Assembly: GCF_000226095.1 (NCBI RefSeq)
Contig: NC_016472.1
Location: forward strand, 10,726,001 to 10,790,000
Origin: Thermothelomyces thermophilus ATCC 42464
Lineage: Eukaryota > Ascomycota > Sordariomycetes > Sordariales > Chaetomiaceae
DNA: 64,000 bases
Direction of reading: 5' to 3'
The position numbers were made by a program, and so were the translations under genes. Shown in pieces: positions 24,750 to 36,331 of this stretch. The notes beneath the pieces are model-generated. The model was given only the letters and a program-made list of their open reading frames with translations. It was not told the origin of the DNA and did not search any database. The first letter of the stretch is position 1; every line of letters starts with the position of its first letter.

Positions 24750-25618
24750 TCATATCCCACCACTCTCATCACTTTCATCACTCTCATCACTTTCATCACT
24801 CTCATCACCCTCCCCACTCCCCTCGGGCAACAACAGCACGGCGAACCCCCAGTCGGGGGTGGCCTTGTGCGGCTTGGTCAGGTTCGTCTTCAGCCAGCAC
24901 GTGTGCAGCGGGCCCTTGTCGCCCTGGATGACGCCCCAGCCGGCTCCCGTGCACTTGGGCCGGGAGGCGCACTCGTCGATGCACCGGTCCAGGTTGCGCG
25001 TCTTGACGTTGCCCATGTCGACCGCCTCGCCGTTGCCGCCGTAGTCGATTCCGCACAAGCGCCGGAACCGCTTGCCGCCCGTGCTGGCCGTGTAGAAGGT
25101 GCCGTTGACCCCGGGGCAGTCCACGTCGTCCGCCGCCGCCGTCGCCGTCGCTGCCGCAGGTGTGGTCGTGGCCGTCGCGTCCGGCACCCCTTGCGTCAAC
25201 GTCCTGTGTCTCGTTAGCCTTGATGAGATGAAAGGACAAGGCGGGAGGAGGAGGAGGAGGAGGAGGGCGTAATGGCCATACCCAACCGAGGAGAGCACAG
25301 CCTGAGCGGCCTCGAGATCGCTCTTTACCTGCCGCAAGTCTCGCTGGCTCACCCCGAGGCCGGTGCTGAGCCCGATGAGGCAACAAGCAGGAAGACAATC
25401 ACGCCCAGGACGGTTAGCCCGACCCTCCGCGTAACGGTGAGGACGGTAGGGCCCGCCGCAGGTGCGCTCGTTTCTCCGGTTTGTGGTTGTTGGTACGGCG
25501 CGTAATACGCCGCCGGCTGGTACTGCTGGTGATAGAGCGGCGCGGCCTTGTCCTGCTGCGCATCCGAAAGCGGAGCATACTGCGCTGGGTGCAGGGGATG
25601 ATCCTGACTCGACTCCAT
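24750..25618 (-). CDS. Type II membrane protein with an extracellular PAN/apple-like domain
   Basis: The ATG at 25618 opens a Pro/Gln/Tyr-rich cytoplasmic N-terminus, then one membrane helix (about residues 66-84, VGLTVLGVIVFLLVA), a Thr/Ala-rich stalk, and a Cys-rich domain starting DVDCPGVNGTFY with RLCGIDYGG, LDRCIDECASRPKC, GAGWG and HTCWLK. This is the layout of fungal PAN-domain cell-surface proteins. The tail is a run of Asp-Glu-Ser repeats. A model with exons 25618-25353 and 25203-24750 (GTGAGC donor, CTAAC branch, ACACAG acceptor) is in frame and gives 239 residues. However, 25282-25385 also reads, in another frame, as a coding-like heptad helix (SQRDLRQVKSDLEAAQ) joined to the same acceptor from a GTATGG donor at 25281. 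That version needs a one-base shift in the membrane segment, so the gene may be frameshifted or mis-sequenced here. The element A insertion lies just downstream. Confidence 0.75.
24764..24807 (-). repeat. Nine-base coding microsatellite (Asp-Glu-Ser repeats)
   Basis: Near-perfect units of TCATCACTC/TTCATCACT encode the acidic C-terminal tail of the PAN-domain protein. The length may vary between strains. Confidence 0.8.
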
Positions 25619-26741
25619 TGAGGGCTGTAGGAGGAAGATCAGTGTTGACGTCCACCGAACTGTGTGACTAATTATTAGTCCCAGGCGCTGGCGACGGCAA
25701 GTTAGGACGAAATCATCATTAATTAAATGCTACTCAACAGGAACCGACGATCGTCTCATATTTTAGAACAGCTGCTCGGGCGGCGCCGGCAGACGAATCT
25801 CACGTCAGCACCTCAATCAACCTTAACCCTGTCTTATAGTGTACACTACTTGTTCGTGGTAGCCTGGACCTGAAAAGCACCGCATCTGTCTCGTTTCAAG
25901 GGGGCACAGTATGTTAGTGTACATACAGAGTAACTAGACTCAGGCGGCCCGGTGACGGTTGTGCATTTCAGGGGAAGTGTGGGCATGAGTAAGCAACCAG
26001 CCCTCTGCGCGAATCAGCTCTCTCTATTGGCGTGTGCCCTGGCTGAGATCTGTCGAGGCCTACACTAATTAGCGGCATGGATGCGGCACAGGAACCCACA
26101 CATCCTCGAGGGTCCATGAGACGGCGGGAGGCTGCATTGGCAATACCGAGATTGGGCCACCTGCAATGAGGCTGAATCTGACTGGAGTAAAATCCACAAC
26201 CTGAAAGTTTTTTTTTTTTTTTGGAAGTCGTGTATATCATACGGAATGTGTATATATAGATTACTGTACTTTTATGTTTTCCTAGCTTAACATACGGAGT
26301 ACCACGCATTCGTAGTGCGGATTAACTCCAATTAACTATTTGGCACACAAAGATAATAAGAGCACACAACCGTTGGCAACTAACCAATCACAGAAACTAA
26401 TGCGGCAGATTAATCCTTCCTACTAAGTAGTATTACTTAGTGGAGCGACTCCGTAAATTCTTCGTATAGTAATCCGTACTAGTAGCATTTAACAAACAGC
26501 ATTTAACAAACGTCACAGAGGAGCAACACCCCGCAGAGCGCACAGGGATCTCCGATCTCCATCTACCCTGCCTCCGCACATAACTACAGACACCAACCAG
26601 CACGTACAGAGGTATATGTGCAGGTGTGTATGTAATACGGACATGCATGTATATATACGGGTTGCGGATTGCGGATTCATTACAATAATACATCAGCAGT
26701 CACGCCGCCATATTAATTAATTAATAAATAAAACCCGAGCC
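25619..26741. other. Divergent promoter region between PAN-domain and F-box genes
   Basis: Contains one TACGGAGTA at 26293-26301, TAATTA words at 25670, 25718 and 26066 and a cluster at 26712-26728 just before the F-box start, and a T-run at about 26206-26221. No gene is recognised. Confidence 0.5.
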
Positions 26742-28205
26742 ATGGCGCTGCTCCTCGGCGCCAACATCCCGGCCGAGATCGTCGAGCTCATCGTGCAGCA
26801 GCTGGACCCCATCAGCCTCATCTCGCTCTCGCAGACGTCGAGGTCGTGGCGGGCCTTCATCAACCCCAACCACCACGACTTAGTGCAGCGGCTGCTGGCC
26901 CTCGAGCTGACGCCCGAGCACGGCGGCCTGGTGCCCGTCTTTGACGAGGTCAGCCAGACGCTGTCGCCTCCCTGCGAGAGCGACGAGTGGAGGACGGCCC
27001 GGTACGCCTGCTGCGGCTGCATGAAGCTGCTCACCCACATGATGTTCGACAACCCGGCCATCCTGCGCCGCCCCTACCGCAAGCCGCCCCCGGGCAGCGT
27101 CGAGGCCCAGAAGGCGGCCGTCACGGACTGGGAGCGGCTCGAGCCCGCCGCCCGGTGGAGGCGCATCCAGGAGAGGGCCGCCCGCGAGGAGGAGGAGCGC
27201 AAGCGGTGGCGCAAGGTGGTCAACCGGCGCCACGAGCCGCCCCCGAACCCGCCCGACCACCACCCCTTCGCCCTGGTGCCCCGGCCCCGCGATCCCGATC
27301 CCGAGGCCGAGGCCGAGGCGATGAGACACCTGGTCGGCACCGGCCGCCACAAGCGCAGGTGCATCGAGTGTCTGTACCGGAACGGAAACATGTCATCCCG
27401 CGGCGAGTTCCTGCATGACCCGGCCGGAGGAACGCCGGTCCCGGTGTTCAAGAGCCGGCACCGAAAGTTTCCCTACTTTCTCGAGAGGTTGTACCCGGGC
27501 CTGATCAGCCCTCCGGATCGGCTCCCGAGATACTGGAGAGCCCTCCGCATCACCTCGGACGCCATACACTACACCCTGTACACCGTCCGTTGCCCGTCCT
27601 GCGGGACTTGGCAGGAGTACGCCGCCCTCCGGCAGTTCCTGTGCCACTACTACATGGGCCGCTTCGGCGCGACCGACGGTCCCGTCCTCTGCGACCACTG
27701 CCACCTCGAGACGCACCGGGACCCGGACCGGCTCGCGAAGGAGCTCTATTCCAGGGTCCGCGAATGCCTCCGTGACTACCGCGAAACAATGGAGCACTAT
27801 ATCCGGCTCGGCTGGAGGCTGCTCTGCCGCGACTTTTACTCGCACAGATCCCTGACCGCCAGTCCCTGGCTCGGGAAGCACCGGCACGTGGCCGACAGGA
27901 TCCTCGAGGGCCTGCAGATCGCCGCCAGCTTTGACCTTTCCATCTCCCATTTCGACCGCGCCCTCGACGATCTCCGTCTCCGGTTCGAGCGCTACCGCGA
28001 CTGGCTGGACACCGAGCTCGACCCGGCAACCAGATCCGAGCTCATGACCGGCTGGTTCCGCCCCTGGGTCGAGGACTACGAACTTATCGACAGCGCCTAC
28101 CGCTGGGCAAGTGAGCAGATCGCGTGGCTGGACAGCCATCCGAGAGCCGTCCTCGACTACGTGCTGGAGAAGGACCCCCACCGGGTTCAGAGCCGCAAAG
28201 AATGA
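26742..28205 (+). CDS. F-box protein with cysteine-pair regions
   Basis: A single exon encodes 487 residues from the first ATG after an A/T-rich leader. Residues about 6-45 form an F-box (NIPAEIVELIVQQLDPISLISLSQ, then SRSWRAF), which would bind Skp1 and make the protein a substrate receptor of an SCF ubiquitin ligase. Downstream lie cysteine pairs typical of a large fungal F-box family: CCGCMKLL near residue 90, RRCIECLYRNG near 207, CPSCGTW near 285 and CDHCHLETH near 316. These could bind zinc. A basic, Glu/Arg-rich stretch (about 130-170) separates the first two. Codon use is strongly GC-ending and the frame is intact. It stands alone between intergenic regions, with the PAN-domain gene divergent on the left. 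The substrate is unknown. Confidence 0.9.
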   Translation: MALLLGANIPAEIVELIVQQLDPISLISLSQTSRSWRAFINPNHHDLVQRLLALELTPEHGGLVPVFDEVSQTLSPPCESDEWRTARYACCGCMKLLTHMMFDNPAILRRPYRKPPPGSVEAQKAAVTDWERLEPAARWRRIQERAAREEEERKRWRKVVNRRHEPPPNPPDHHPFALVPRPRDPDPEAEAEAMRHLVGTGRHKRRCIECLYRNGNMSSRGEFLHDPAGGTPVPVFKSRHRKFPYFLERLYPGLISPPDRLPRYWRALRITSDAIHYTLYTVRCPSCGTWQEYAALRQFLCHYYMGRFGATDGPVLCDHCHLETHRDPDRLAKELYSRVRECLRDYRETMEHYIRLGWRLLCRDFYSHRSLTASPWLGKHRHVADRILEGLQIAASFDLSISHFDRALDDLRLRFERYRDWLDTELDPATRSELMTGWFRPWVEDYELIDSAYRWASEQIAWLDSHPRAVLDYVLEKDPHRVQSRKE

Positions 28206-28985
28206 TCAGCTCGTGACTTTGACACCGGAGGGAGTGATAAAGTCCTCCTAGCACTGTCACTGTCACTTTTATACCTACCTGTCTCCATGGTACCGTTAAC
28301 CACCCCTAATTACTCGGTTAGAGTTTAACAAGTCAGGTATATTTAAGGCACCTACCATTTGCCGGGTGCCCGGATGATGTAACACCAGTATCTGGAGGAA
28401 GCCATCTAGGCAGGCTACACCGGCTGGTCAAGGTTAATTACCCATCTTACCTAGGTACAGAGGTATCTCTCTATATATAAGGTAGCCGTCCATGCACAAG
28501 TGCCGATGCACACGACGACCACGAGACATGGCCATGTTGACCGTACAGGAGGAGAGCCGTGGGAAGAAACTTACGCCCTGCCCAGGACCCATGGCGATAA
28601 TTATCGCACACTTCCCGTATAATTAGGTATATATCCCACAAATAATTATGTATCTGGCATGGCTATTGTTACAGGATTTGACTGCCAGTGGGTCAGATCT
28701 GACTGACCCGCCAACAAGGAGGATAGACCAGGGTTCGACATGTATTTAGACAGCACCTCCAAGTGCCGGAGGCACTTGGAACAATCAACGCATTTTATCA
28801 CCACTTCTGAAGGCCCTTACCACTGGTCCAGGAGTGCCGCCACGGCGCGAATACCGCTGTGGTGTCGTACTATTGCAGCCTTCTGAGCTGTGGCCATTGC
28901 AGCCTCCGAGCTGTAGCAGCTATTTTTTGTTTATCTAGGCTCGTGGAGGTAGCCCAAAAAAGCCACAAGGCATCTGATTTTCTTT
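28206..28985. other. Intergenic, no gene recognised
   Basis: Between the F-box gene (+) and the GT34 pseudogene (-). TAATTA words cluster at 28307, 28434, 28598, 28620 and 28643. A GC-rich inverted stretch (CACCTCCAAGTGCCGGAGGCACTTGGA) around 28754-28780 could form a short hairpin. Confidence 0.45.
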
Positions 28986-30249
28986 TTAGGTTTGACTTGT
29001 TTTGTTTCCAATATGACGGGGGGTGCAGTGGGAACGGGGGATCTGAACAAGAAAGAGGTATTTAGCTATACCATCGAGGTGATTGCAACAGGAGGAAGAG
29101 ACGGACATCAAGCCGCCCGCAGATGCGGTCCATTGAGGATCTGCGCTCCATCCAACACCATGCTCGTAGTCCTCGACCGTGCCCGGCTGCTTGAAGGCGG
29201 CCTGCGCGAGCAGCGATGTGGCAGCCATGACGTTGTGGTCGAACTCGGGGAGCGTCAGGTTCTTGTCGAGCCAATAATAATAGTGTCAGACAAATTGGCC
29301 AGCGCAACCGCACTCGGACACCTCCCGATAACCCGTTGGCTTCGTTGCGCGGTATGGTGCGGACGAGTTGCGGATGAGAATCGATGCTGTAGCCGTCGAG
29401 CAAGTCGTAGCGGACGTGCGAGGTGAATGCCGACTGCTCGTGAAACGGGCGGTCTTTCCAGACGGCGCAGCCTGGGTAGCGCGTCTCCGAGGGGCACTCG
29501 GCCCGGTCCTTGAAAAGACGCTGCGTCAGCTCGCCGGCCTGCGCCATGATAAATCCGGAATGGACGTTGACCCTGCGGCGGACGTCGTGGTTGGGGTATC
29601 CCACCGGGTCGTCCGCCATGGCAACTAGGGCGTCGGGTCCGATCCCCCAGTAGTTGAGCAGCCACTCCAGAGGCACCAGGGGGGTTCGCAAACATCGTAT
29701 CCGAGTCGACCGTGACGACAATGTCGTACTGCTTAAGCATCTCGTGTGTGAAGACAACCTTGGCCCAGTGCGGAGCGCGGTCGGCATTGCTTGGGCGCGC
29801 GGATGAACTTGTACGAGTAGCCGTGTATCATGGCGTACAGGCAGCGGCTAAGAAAACCGGCGGCCGAGCTTGCTAGGTTCTCCCACGAGGGTAACCGGTT
29901 GGAGAAGATGTTCCCATCCTCGTTGAAGTCGCAGGTTGTCGAGATCAAGGATGCAAATCCGCTTCCCGAGCGGCTTGGCATGAAGGAGCTCGCCCGGCAG
30001 TGGCAAATGCTTCGTTTCCTCGTCAATAGTCGTGAAGACCGGGGCCGTAATTGGCAGGACAAGCGGTGCCCAGATGGCGCGGATCGCGTCGGGAAGGTCA
30101 TCCAAGGCCGGCGGCCCCTTTCCATACCTTTGGTAGAAAGGGTCCGCCGCAGGTTTGTCGAATCCCGCTTTTCGCCTGGGATCGCGGTTCGGGGGCAACG
30201 GAGGCTGAGTTAGTGAATGGGTGTATGGACTGTTTGTGCAGAGGTACAT
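28986..30249 (-). pseudogene. Glycosyltransferase family 34 (GMA12/MNN10-like) pseudogene
   Basis: The whole catalytic domain can be followed, but only by changing frame. Seen in order: KRICILDLDN, NRLPSWENLASS...YAMIHGYSYKFIRAP, ADRAPHWAKV, LKQYDIVVTVDSDTMFANP (DSD is the metal-binding DxD), LEWLLNYWG, VHSGFIMAQ, TRYPGCAVWK, YREVSECGCAGQFV and HYYYWLDKNL. These are GT34 hallmarks. Frame changes fall near 29,935, near 29,788, at a six-C run (29679-29684) and near 29,330. A TGA (29286-29288) replaces an expected Arg (CGA) in the FVRHY-type motif. Live relatives add galactose or mannose to glycans in the Golgi as type II membrane proteins; I cannot find the N-terminal anchor, which may be lost or on an upstream exon. 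The damage is mostly indels, so it is not RIP. Read errors at homopolymers are the alternative. Confidence 0.82.
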
Positions 30250-33200
30250 ACATACGTACAGTACGCAGTAAGGCTATCCACAGACGCAGAGATGTCTAGG
30301 TAACTATACAGCATTAATACTGGTGACTGCGCATGCTAAAAAGCAGTAAAAAGCAGTAATTAAATCAAGCACTTACAGCGTTGGCTTCGTGATCGAGACC
30401 CTGTATAGGCCTGTTGTGAACTTGTACATACAAGTGTGACGACCAAAAAAGGCAGGAGACGAACAGGTCGCCGCCAGGAATGCGCCATCTGAATCGGAAG
30501 CATTCCCCGTGAATGTGCCAGGGCCAGAACGGTCCGGTCCCCGTCCCCGGCGAATGAAGCGAGCCAACCGGGAAGGAGGGAAGTGGTAAGGTTGGCGCAG
30601 AGACGGCGTGGCCCGCTATGGAAACACCAGTAAAAGCAACTTAAAACTTGAAACAGACAAGGTTTTCCATATCGTCGGCAGCGATCTGGTGGTAGGGTTG
30701 TTGCAGAAAGTGGGCGAGGGAAGCGTAGACAACCAGAATGTGATCCTGGAAAATTGGAACGCCTTCCTTCGTTCCAAGTAGTAATTAATTACTGTAAGCA
30801 AAAAGCAAGTTGCGACGGTTGGAGCAACGGGATTAAACCCTGGAGACAAGGCAGGCAGGTGCTTCGGCATGCACCTGCCGTCTAGTGACACAAAACCAGT
30901 GTATAGGCCTCCCTTTCATTCGTGCCCATGCGAGGATTCCTACGGCGGGTACGTGGTCTCTATTCTGCATCAGAGGCCCATGTTCAGCACAAGTATTTGT
31001 TTGCGCCGCTATACTCCGTAGAAAGCAAGAACCGGGCACGGGATCCAGCGATCCAAACATACTTCACGGCACGGCATGCTTCTCGACACAGCCATGTCAG
31101 GTCAGGGATGGGGCTTTTCAAATACCCAGCTGTCTCCTAGGTCCTGGACCCATTCTTAAAAAAAAAAATTGTTACACTGCACTGCATGTTCTCACTTGTT
31201 GGTTTGGTGTGCATGCGGCGGCCATGCACCGCTTTTCAATTCAGGTTTCATGCACATATGTCTTGGTCGGAGCCACGCGGTCTCTGCTCGCTGTTGCTCG
31301 CTTCTGCTCAAGCGGGGGCACATCAGTGAATCATGCCGACTGTAGCGGTGTTGCAGGGCGTCTGTCAACGACAATCCGTCTGAACCCTGGTTCTTAAAGC
31401 TCGCGATCCTGAGCTTCTCTCGTGAAGAGACGGGTCAAATGCCAAGACCTCGTCGTATTGTAATGTATGTAATCCATACATGTACGTCCGTACATACATA
31501 CCTAAGAACCTACTGAGAATTGTCGAATTCCTGGGTATCTCGTACGAAAATCACCATCCTTGAACCTGACCTCTACCGCAGCCTGAAGCTTATCATTATT
31601 ATGTTACAGTCATTAATTAGATCTTTGAACCTCGCGATGTTGCTGAGACCGGCCTTTCTCGGTTTGCCCAGTGGTACAACTTATCACACTGAAACCGCTT
31701 GGGCACAACAATAGCGCACGGCCCTTCAAAGTGCACGACTTTTCATGGCGTGGATTGGGAAGTTCCATGCAGCCATGTCTTAGGGTGCAATGGTCCAAAT
31801 GCTGTCTCAGCCCCCTCATACTTACATACTTAGCCGAGCTGCCAAAACCATCTTTTCAAGCAGCGTGTGACTAAGATCGTCGGCTGCGTCGCTTCGTCGA
31901 GACCTTAGCTGACATTCTTCAAGTCCGAAAAACTCAACAGAACAAATACGGGTACAATCAAGGAAGGAAGAGCGGTTACTTCAGGTACCTCGTTAGCCTC
32001 CTAGTTTTACGGCGTAGCCGGAACGCCTCGTCCAACTGTGCGGATGCCCAGTTCAACTTGAACGAGGATTAATCTCCCGATGCTTTGGCTGACCATTTGT
32101 TGGCTGCATCATCGCGCATTTGCCTACGTTGAAACTCCGGCTTGCCGGCGTGATCCTGCCATGGGCCAATCCGTAGAGGTCTCGGGCTCCTGGCCGCAAC
32201 ATTCAAACAATCGACGTCCTTGCTTAGCCCTTCGCTACGGGAAGGCGGTTCTGAGCTCCTTACTATTAGTATTAATTAACTTGAAGACGGACCTGGTCTC
32301 CTTCCGCCCTCCTGTCGCTCTATCTGTTCAATCGGTCTAGAACAGAGGCAATATCAGGAACGCCCAGAGACAGGATGGACCCTCCCAAATAGTCTAGAGC
32401 AGTAATTAACGACATGGTTGGGAATGAACGTGTGCTGAGTGCTTCGTAGTGTTACGCGAATTATTTTATTACCAGGCGCCGCTGGCGAACATTAATTAGG
32501 GCACTTTCAGATGACCTCGGCCTTCGGGCTCCCTTTCCTCCGTCACCCTTTGTGGTCTTGCAGGTGCTCTTAGGCGCAGCATCAGCCGTAGAATGGTTGG
32601 CTGGGACCGAGACACCGGATGTCCACCCTGATGGTGAGGACCTAGACCCAGCTTTCGCTTGATGAGGCAAGCCTCTTGCCAATCAGATTTGACAAGACGC
32701 ACGCACTTCCTCCGTACACAAGTCAGCTGGGGCCTTCGTAGCAACCAAGCGACGAGGAATTACATACTCTGCGATGAGAACGTGGAGGCCATGGCGTGCG
32801 CTAGCTGTCTCTCGAACTGTTCTGCTCCTCATCGGTTTGATCATCGTCTGTCCGAAGCGGGTTTCTACCCCGATGGCCTCATATTATTTCTCGTCTTCCC
32901 AATTCATTAATCGGACTGGAAATCCATATTAGTTTGTTCTTAGGGCGAGTAATTACGCCATTGCCAGCGCGTTTTCCTGGGCGCTCTGTAGGTTTTGCAC
33001 GATTCAGTGTTCCTCTTTTCCTTGCTGCATATGGCAAATTTCCTGATCCCTCATGACTCGCTGAACGCCTGGCAACTTTGGCTCATCGTCAAGGGCGCTG
33101 TCACCTGCTGATTAACCCTGGTCTCATCGCTGTGGCTTCCTGCAAGGCCCTACACGGCTTGGTTCCTGACCAAACAAGAACGCCTCTTTCGCGGGGTGTT

Positions 33201-33654
33201 GGTGTGAGAAATGCGATGTGCTGACCTTGCAGATTTCGCCACCTGGCTTACGGAGAGAGAAAAAAAAAAGCCACCCTAGAAGCTGCCAAGGACCGGAATC
33301 TGTGGTCCCCGCTGGCGTTCAACAGCCGCGCCCAGCGCCCGCGCCAGTGCCCTTGACCCTGTCCCTCCCGTTGGGGGGGTGGATGTCAGGCAATTGAATC
33401 CAACTCTGTCCGACGACTCATCCAATCCCCGCGGGTTTGCATGAAAGGCGACTCCGCTAACCGGCCCGCAGACGTCGGTCCCTCCAGCCATGTGCGGCGC
33501 AGTTACCTGTTCGCATTGAGCTCAGATCGCCGCAGGGAGCGGGGCTCCTGCATCACAGCTGCCATCATTTTCCCGCTGACCGGGCTGATCGCACTGGTCA
33601 CGGCATCAACCAATGCATCCAGGTTCGCAGCCCTGTACATACGTCGTACAGCAG
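30250..33654. other. Gene-poor 3.4-kb region
   Basis: No gene can be supported. One TACTCCGTA lies at 31012-31020 and many TAATTA words are present (30357, 30780, 31613, 32270, 32402, 32489, 32947). Open frames up to about 170 codons occur but overlap on both strands and have no domain or consistent codon bias. It may hold decayed host sequence. Confidence 0.4.
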
Positions 33655-33656
33655 TA

Positions 33657-33732
33657 CCCGGTGGTTAGTTGCTGACTAATTAGTTCAGGACTACCACCTG
33701 TCTCCCGACAGGTGGGGCCAAAACCCCCGGAC
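33657..33732 (+). repeat. Left terminal inverted repeat of pogo copy 1
   Basis: About 76 bp; the reverse complement is found at about 36513-36588 with almost no mismatch, and again at the left end of copy 2 (43304-43379) with one clear difference. Confidence 0.92.
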
Positions 33733-33865
33733 GCCCAGATACGGCCGGACAGGGGCGCGTCCAAACCCGTGTCCAATTTTACCAGTCAACTCCCTATACT
33801 CGAAGACACAACCACTGCCACAAGCCCAATTTAAACCACTTTCCTGTACTACTTTCCTATATACG

Positions 33866-36331
33866 ATGCCTCTGACCGACCAAATCCAGGAACCGGCTAG
33901 TATACGGGCCGCCAAATGGCTCCTTGCCGCTCAAACTCGCCACCGAACCAGCCGTTTACCCCATAGAAAGGAACCCAGTATACGGCACGCGGCTCAACTA
34001 TTCAAGACTGGAAAGACCCAGGTTGGCCGGCACTTGAAGTCGTTGAAGGATACTGGACTTCCAGCCACCAGTAGCAACGCAGTTGGAAGACCTCGGTCGC
34101 TTCGAAACGACGAAGATTCCGCCCTCGAAGGATACGCGTACTGGCTCATCGAATCTGGTTCTCTCGCTGCCAAAGATCTTCTCCAAGATGCTGCCAACCG
34201 CTTACGGGCACGTCGTGATCCTCCTTGCCCTCCTGTCAGTAAGCACTGGTGGCCACGTTGGAAACAGGATCATCCATGGTTTCAGCCGACATTCTTCAAA
34301 CCAGTCGAAGCAAACCGACTCTCGGCCGAGCAGCAGGTAGAAGAACTAGAGATGTTCTTTAACAAGCTCGAGGACACCATCGAAAGCTTCAAGATTACCG
34401 CATCTGGCTGTTGGAACGTAGACGAGACTGGGTGTATGCTTGCAATGTTAAATGGGCGGTTTGAGATCTTGACAGTCAAAACGGACAAGAAGAAGAAGGT
34501 TAGTATCTTCCTCTTTTCTGAGTGTCAGTTTGGAATACTAACTATAGTATTTTATTAGCCAGAGATTCCAGACCTTTATAACCGAGAGTCGATGAGCATA
34601 ATTGGCGCCGGAAACGCTGTCGGCGATACTATCCCAGCATTCTGTATCTTCAAACAGTGGCCATCAGAAGATTGGGATGTCGAAGGTCTTGATGAGGAGA
34701 TACGATTCCACAAGTCAGAGACAGCATTCAACAACGCTGAGATTACGATGGATTGGATACGACATTTCAACAAACACTCCTTCGCCGTCCATGCCGAGTT
34801 CCAGCGACGTGGTATAAGCTTCGAGGAATGGTTTAGTTGTGACTATTGCAACTACAGTCCTGCTCTCGGTATACACTTTGTCAACCCAGACGACGTTGCC
34901 CCTGAAGATTCGGTCCGTATGTCTACGCCATTGGAAGAACGTATATACCGACTGCTTATCCTGGACAACTTTACGGGACATCACAACCTTGAACTTTACG
35001 AATACTGCCTCTCGTTCGACATTATCATTATCTTCCTCCCTCCCCATTCAACATACTTCATCTAGCCAATAGATGTAGGAGTCTTTCGCCATCTCAAGGA
35101 AGCACATCAACGACGTCTCCGGCAGGTAGTTCGAAACGGCGATCTTACGTTTACCCGGGCAGACTTTGTCAGAGGATTCCAGGAAATCTGGGAGGCTGGT
35201 TTCAAACGCCGAAATATCATGGCAGGATTCGAAAAGACTGGTCTTTTTCCACCAAACCGACATATTGTGATAGACCAGATCAGGGAGAAAGTGTCATCCA
35301 GTACGAGCGTCAGACATCCTACCATGATTCCTGACAACGAGCGATGGGTACGCGCAAAAAAAGGTATTAACCGCATTCAAGAGCGGTATCTTGAGCTTTT
35401 CGGTTCGCCAACACGAGAACACTTTCGGGATATTGCGTTGACAGTCAATGAGGGTCAGCTGGCATACGAACATCTGAATAACTTCGCCAAGGACAAGAGA
35501 GCCCGTCTGGCCGCACTATCTACCAAGAAAATACGAGGCTAACTTGTCAAGCCAACAGGAGAGGTTATGACAAGTGTGACCGTCCGGCAGATTCGACGGT
35601 TTCAGGAGATCCGAGCTCAGAAGAGCGCTGAGGCAATTCGAGATGCCAGCCGAAAAGCTACCTATATTGCCGTCAAGCGGATTGAACAAGAGTACAGGGA
35701 GGAATACGAAGTCTGGAAAAGGCGTCCAGAGAACAAGATTCCTGGCACTAATGGGCGTCGCCTTCATATGGCAACCTTCACCGAATTCTTGGAAAAGACT
35801 AACAAGAACGACTATCTTCCTCTTGATGACAAGGACCCTCTCTAGGTTCCACCAAAGGAGCGTCAGCCACTAGCATTCTTCGACTTTAGAGACGGAAAAG
35901 AAGTCCCAATCCCCTGGTCAGCTAAGCCGTTATCAGAAGTCAAACTCCTATCCCCTGAACGTCCTGGGATATGGATTGGCGGCGCGACTGCAATGTCAAT
36001 TGACGACAGCGACGATGACAGATTTGACTTCACAGACAGTGAAGATAGGCAGGAAGAGGATGTCGAGTCACCATCTCTATCCAGGGGTAAGAAGGAGTCT
36101 CCATATATGGCCATCATCAAGGACATCAGGAGGTTCAAGAAGCGACGTGCCCGCAAGTCTGCAGTAGCAACGCCAGGGACAGAAGACAACAACCATCATT
36201 AGGAGGCTGAAAGAGAAGGCACAAGAGAAGGCACTACTGTAATTGAGAGCGTTGAGAGCGATGGGGATAGGGGGTATGATATAGAGGGAGAGGGAGACGA
36301 AGGCGAGTCACATGACCCGTTGTTTGACTAG
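33866..36331 (+). pseudogene. pogo/Fot1-like DDE transposase with in-frame stops
   Basis: Exon 1 is 33866-34498 and exon 2 starts at 34559. The 60-bp intron has GTTAGT, an ACTAAC branch site and TTAG. The N-terminal region (about residues 1-140) is a CENP-B/pogo-type helix-turn-helix DNA-binding domain (SIRHAAQLFKTGKTQVGRHL, then GRPRSL). The DDE_1 catalytic core shows the first Asp in CWNVDETG, the second in LLILDNFTGHH, and the third after PPHSTYF in PIDVG. A Lys/Arg-rich, acidic-patch C-terminus follows. Four in-frame stops, at 35063-35065, 35540-35542, 35843-35845 and 36200-36202, are TAG or TAA. The first stands where the family has the Gln of QPLDVG. All four fit CAG/CAA-to-TAG/TAA, i.e. 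C-to-T in a CpA context, so light RIP is the probable cause. The frame otherwise runs to a stop at 36329-36331. Not functional as read. Confidence 0.9.

Noticed and set aside
28754-28780. Hairpin as a functional terminator or small RNA
   Set aside because: A short inverted repeat (AAGTGCC/GGCACTT) exists, but fungal genes do not use such terminators and no neighbouring transcript requires it.
30885-31397. 170-codon plus-strand open frame
   Set aside because: No recognisable motif, irregular codon use, interrupted by an A-run typical of non-coding DNA; nothing supports translation.
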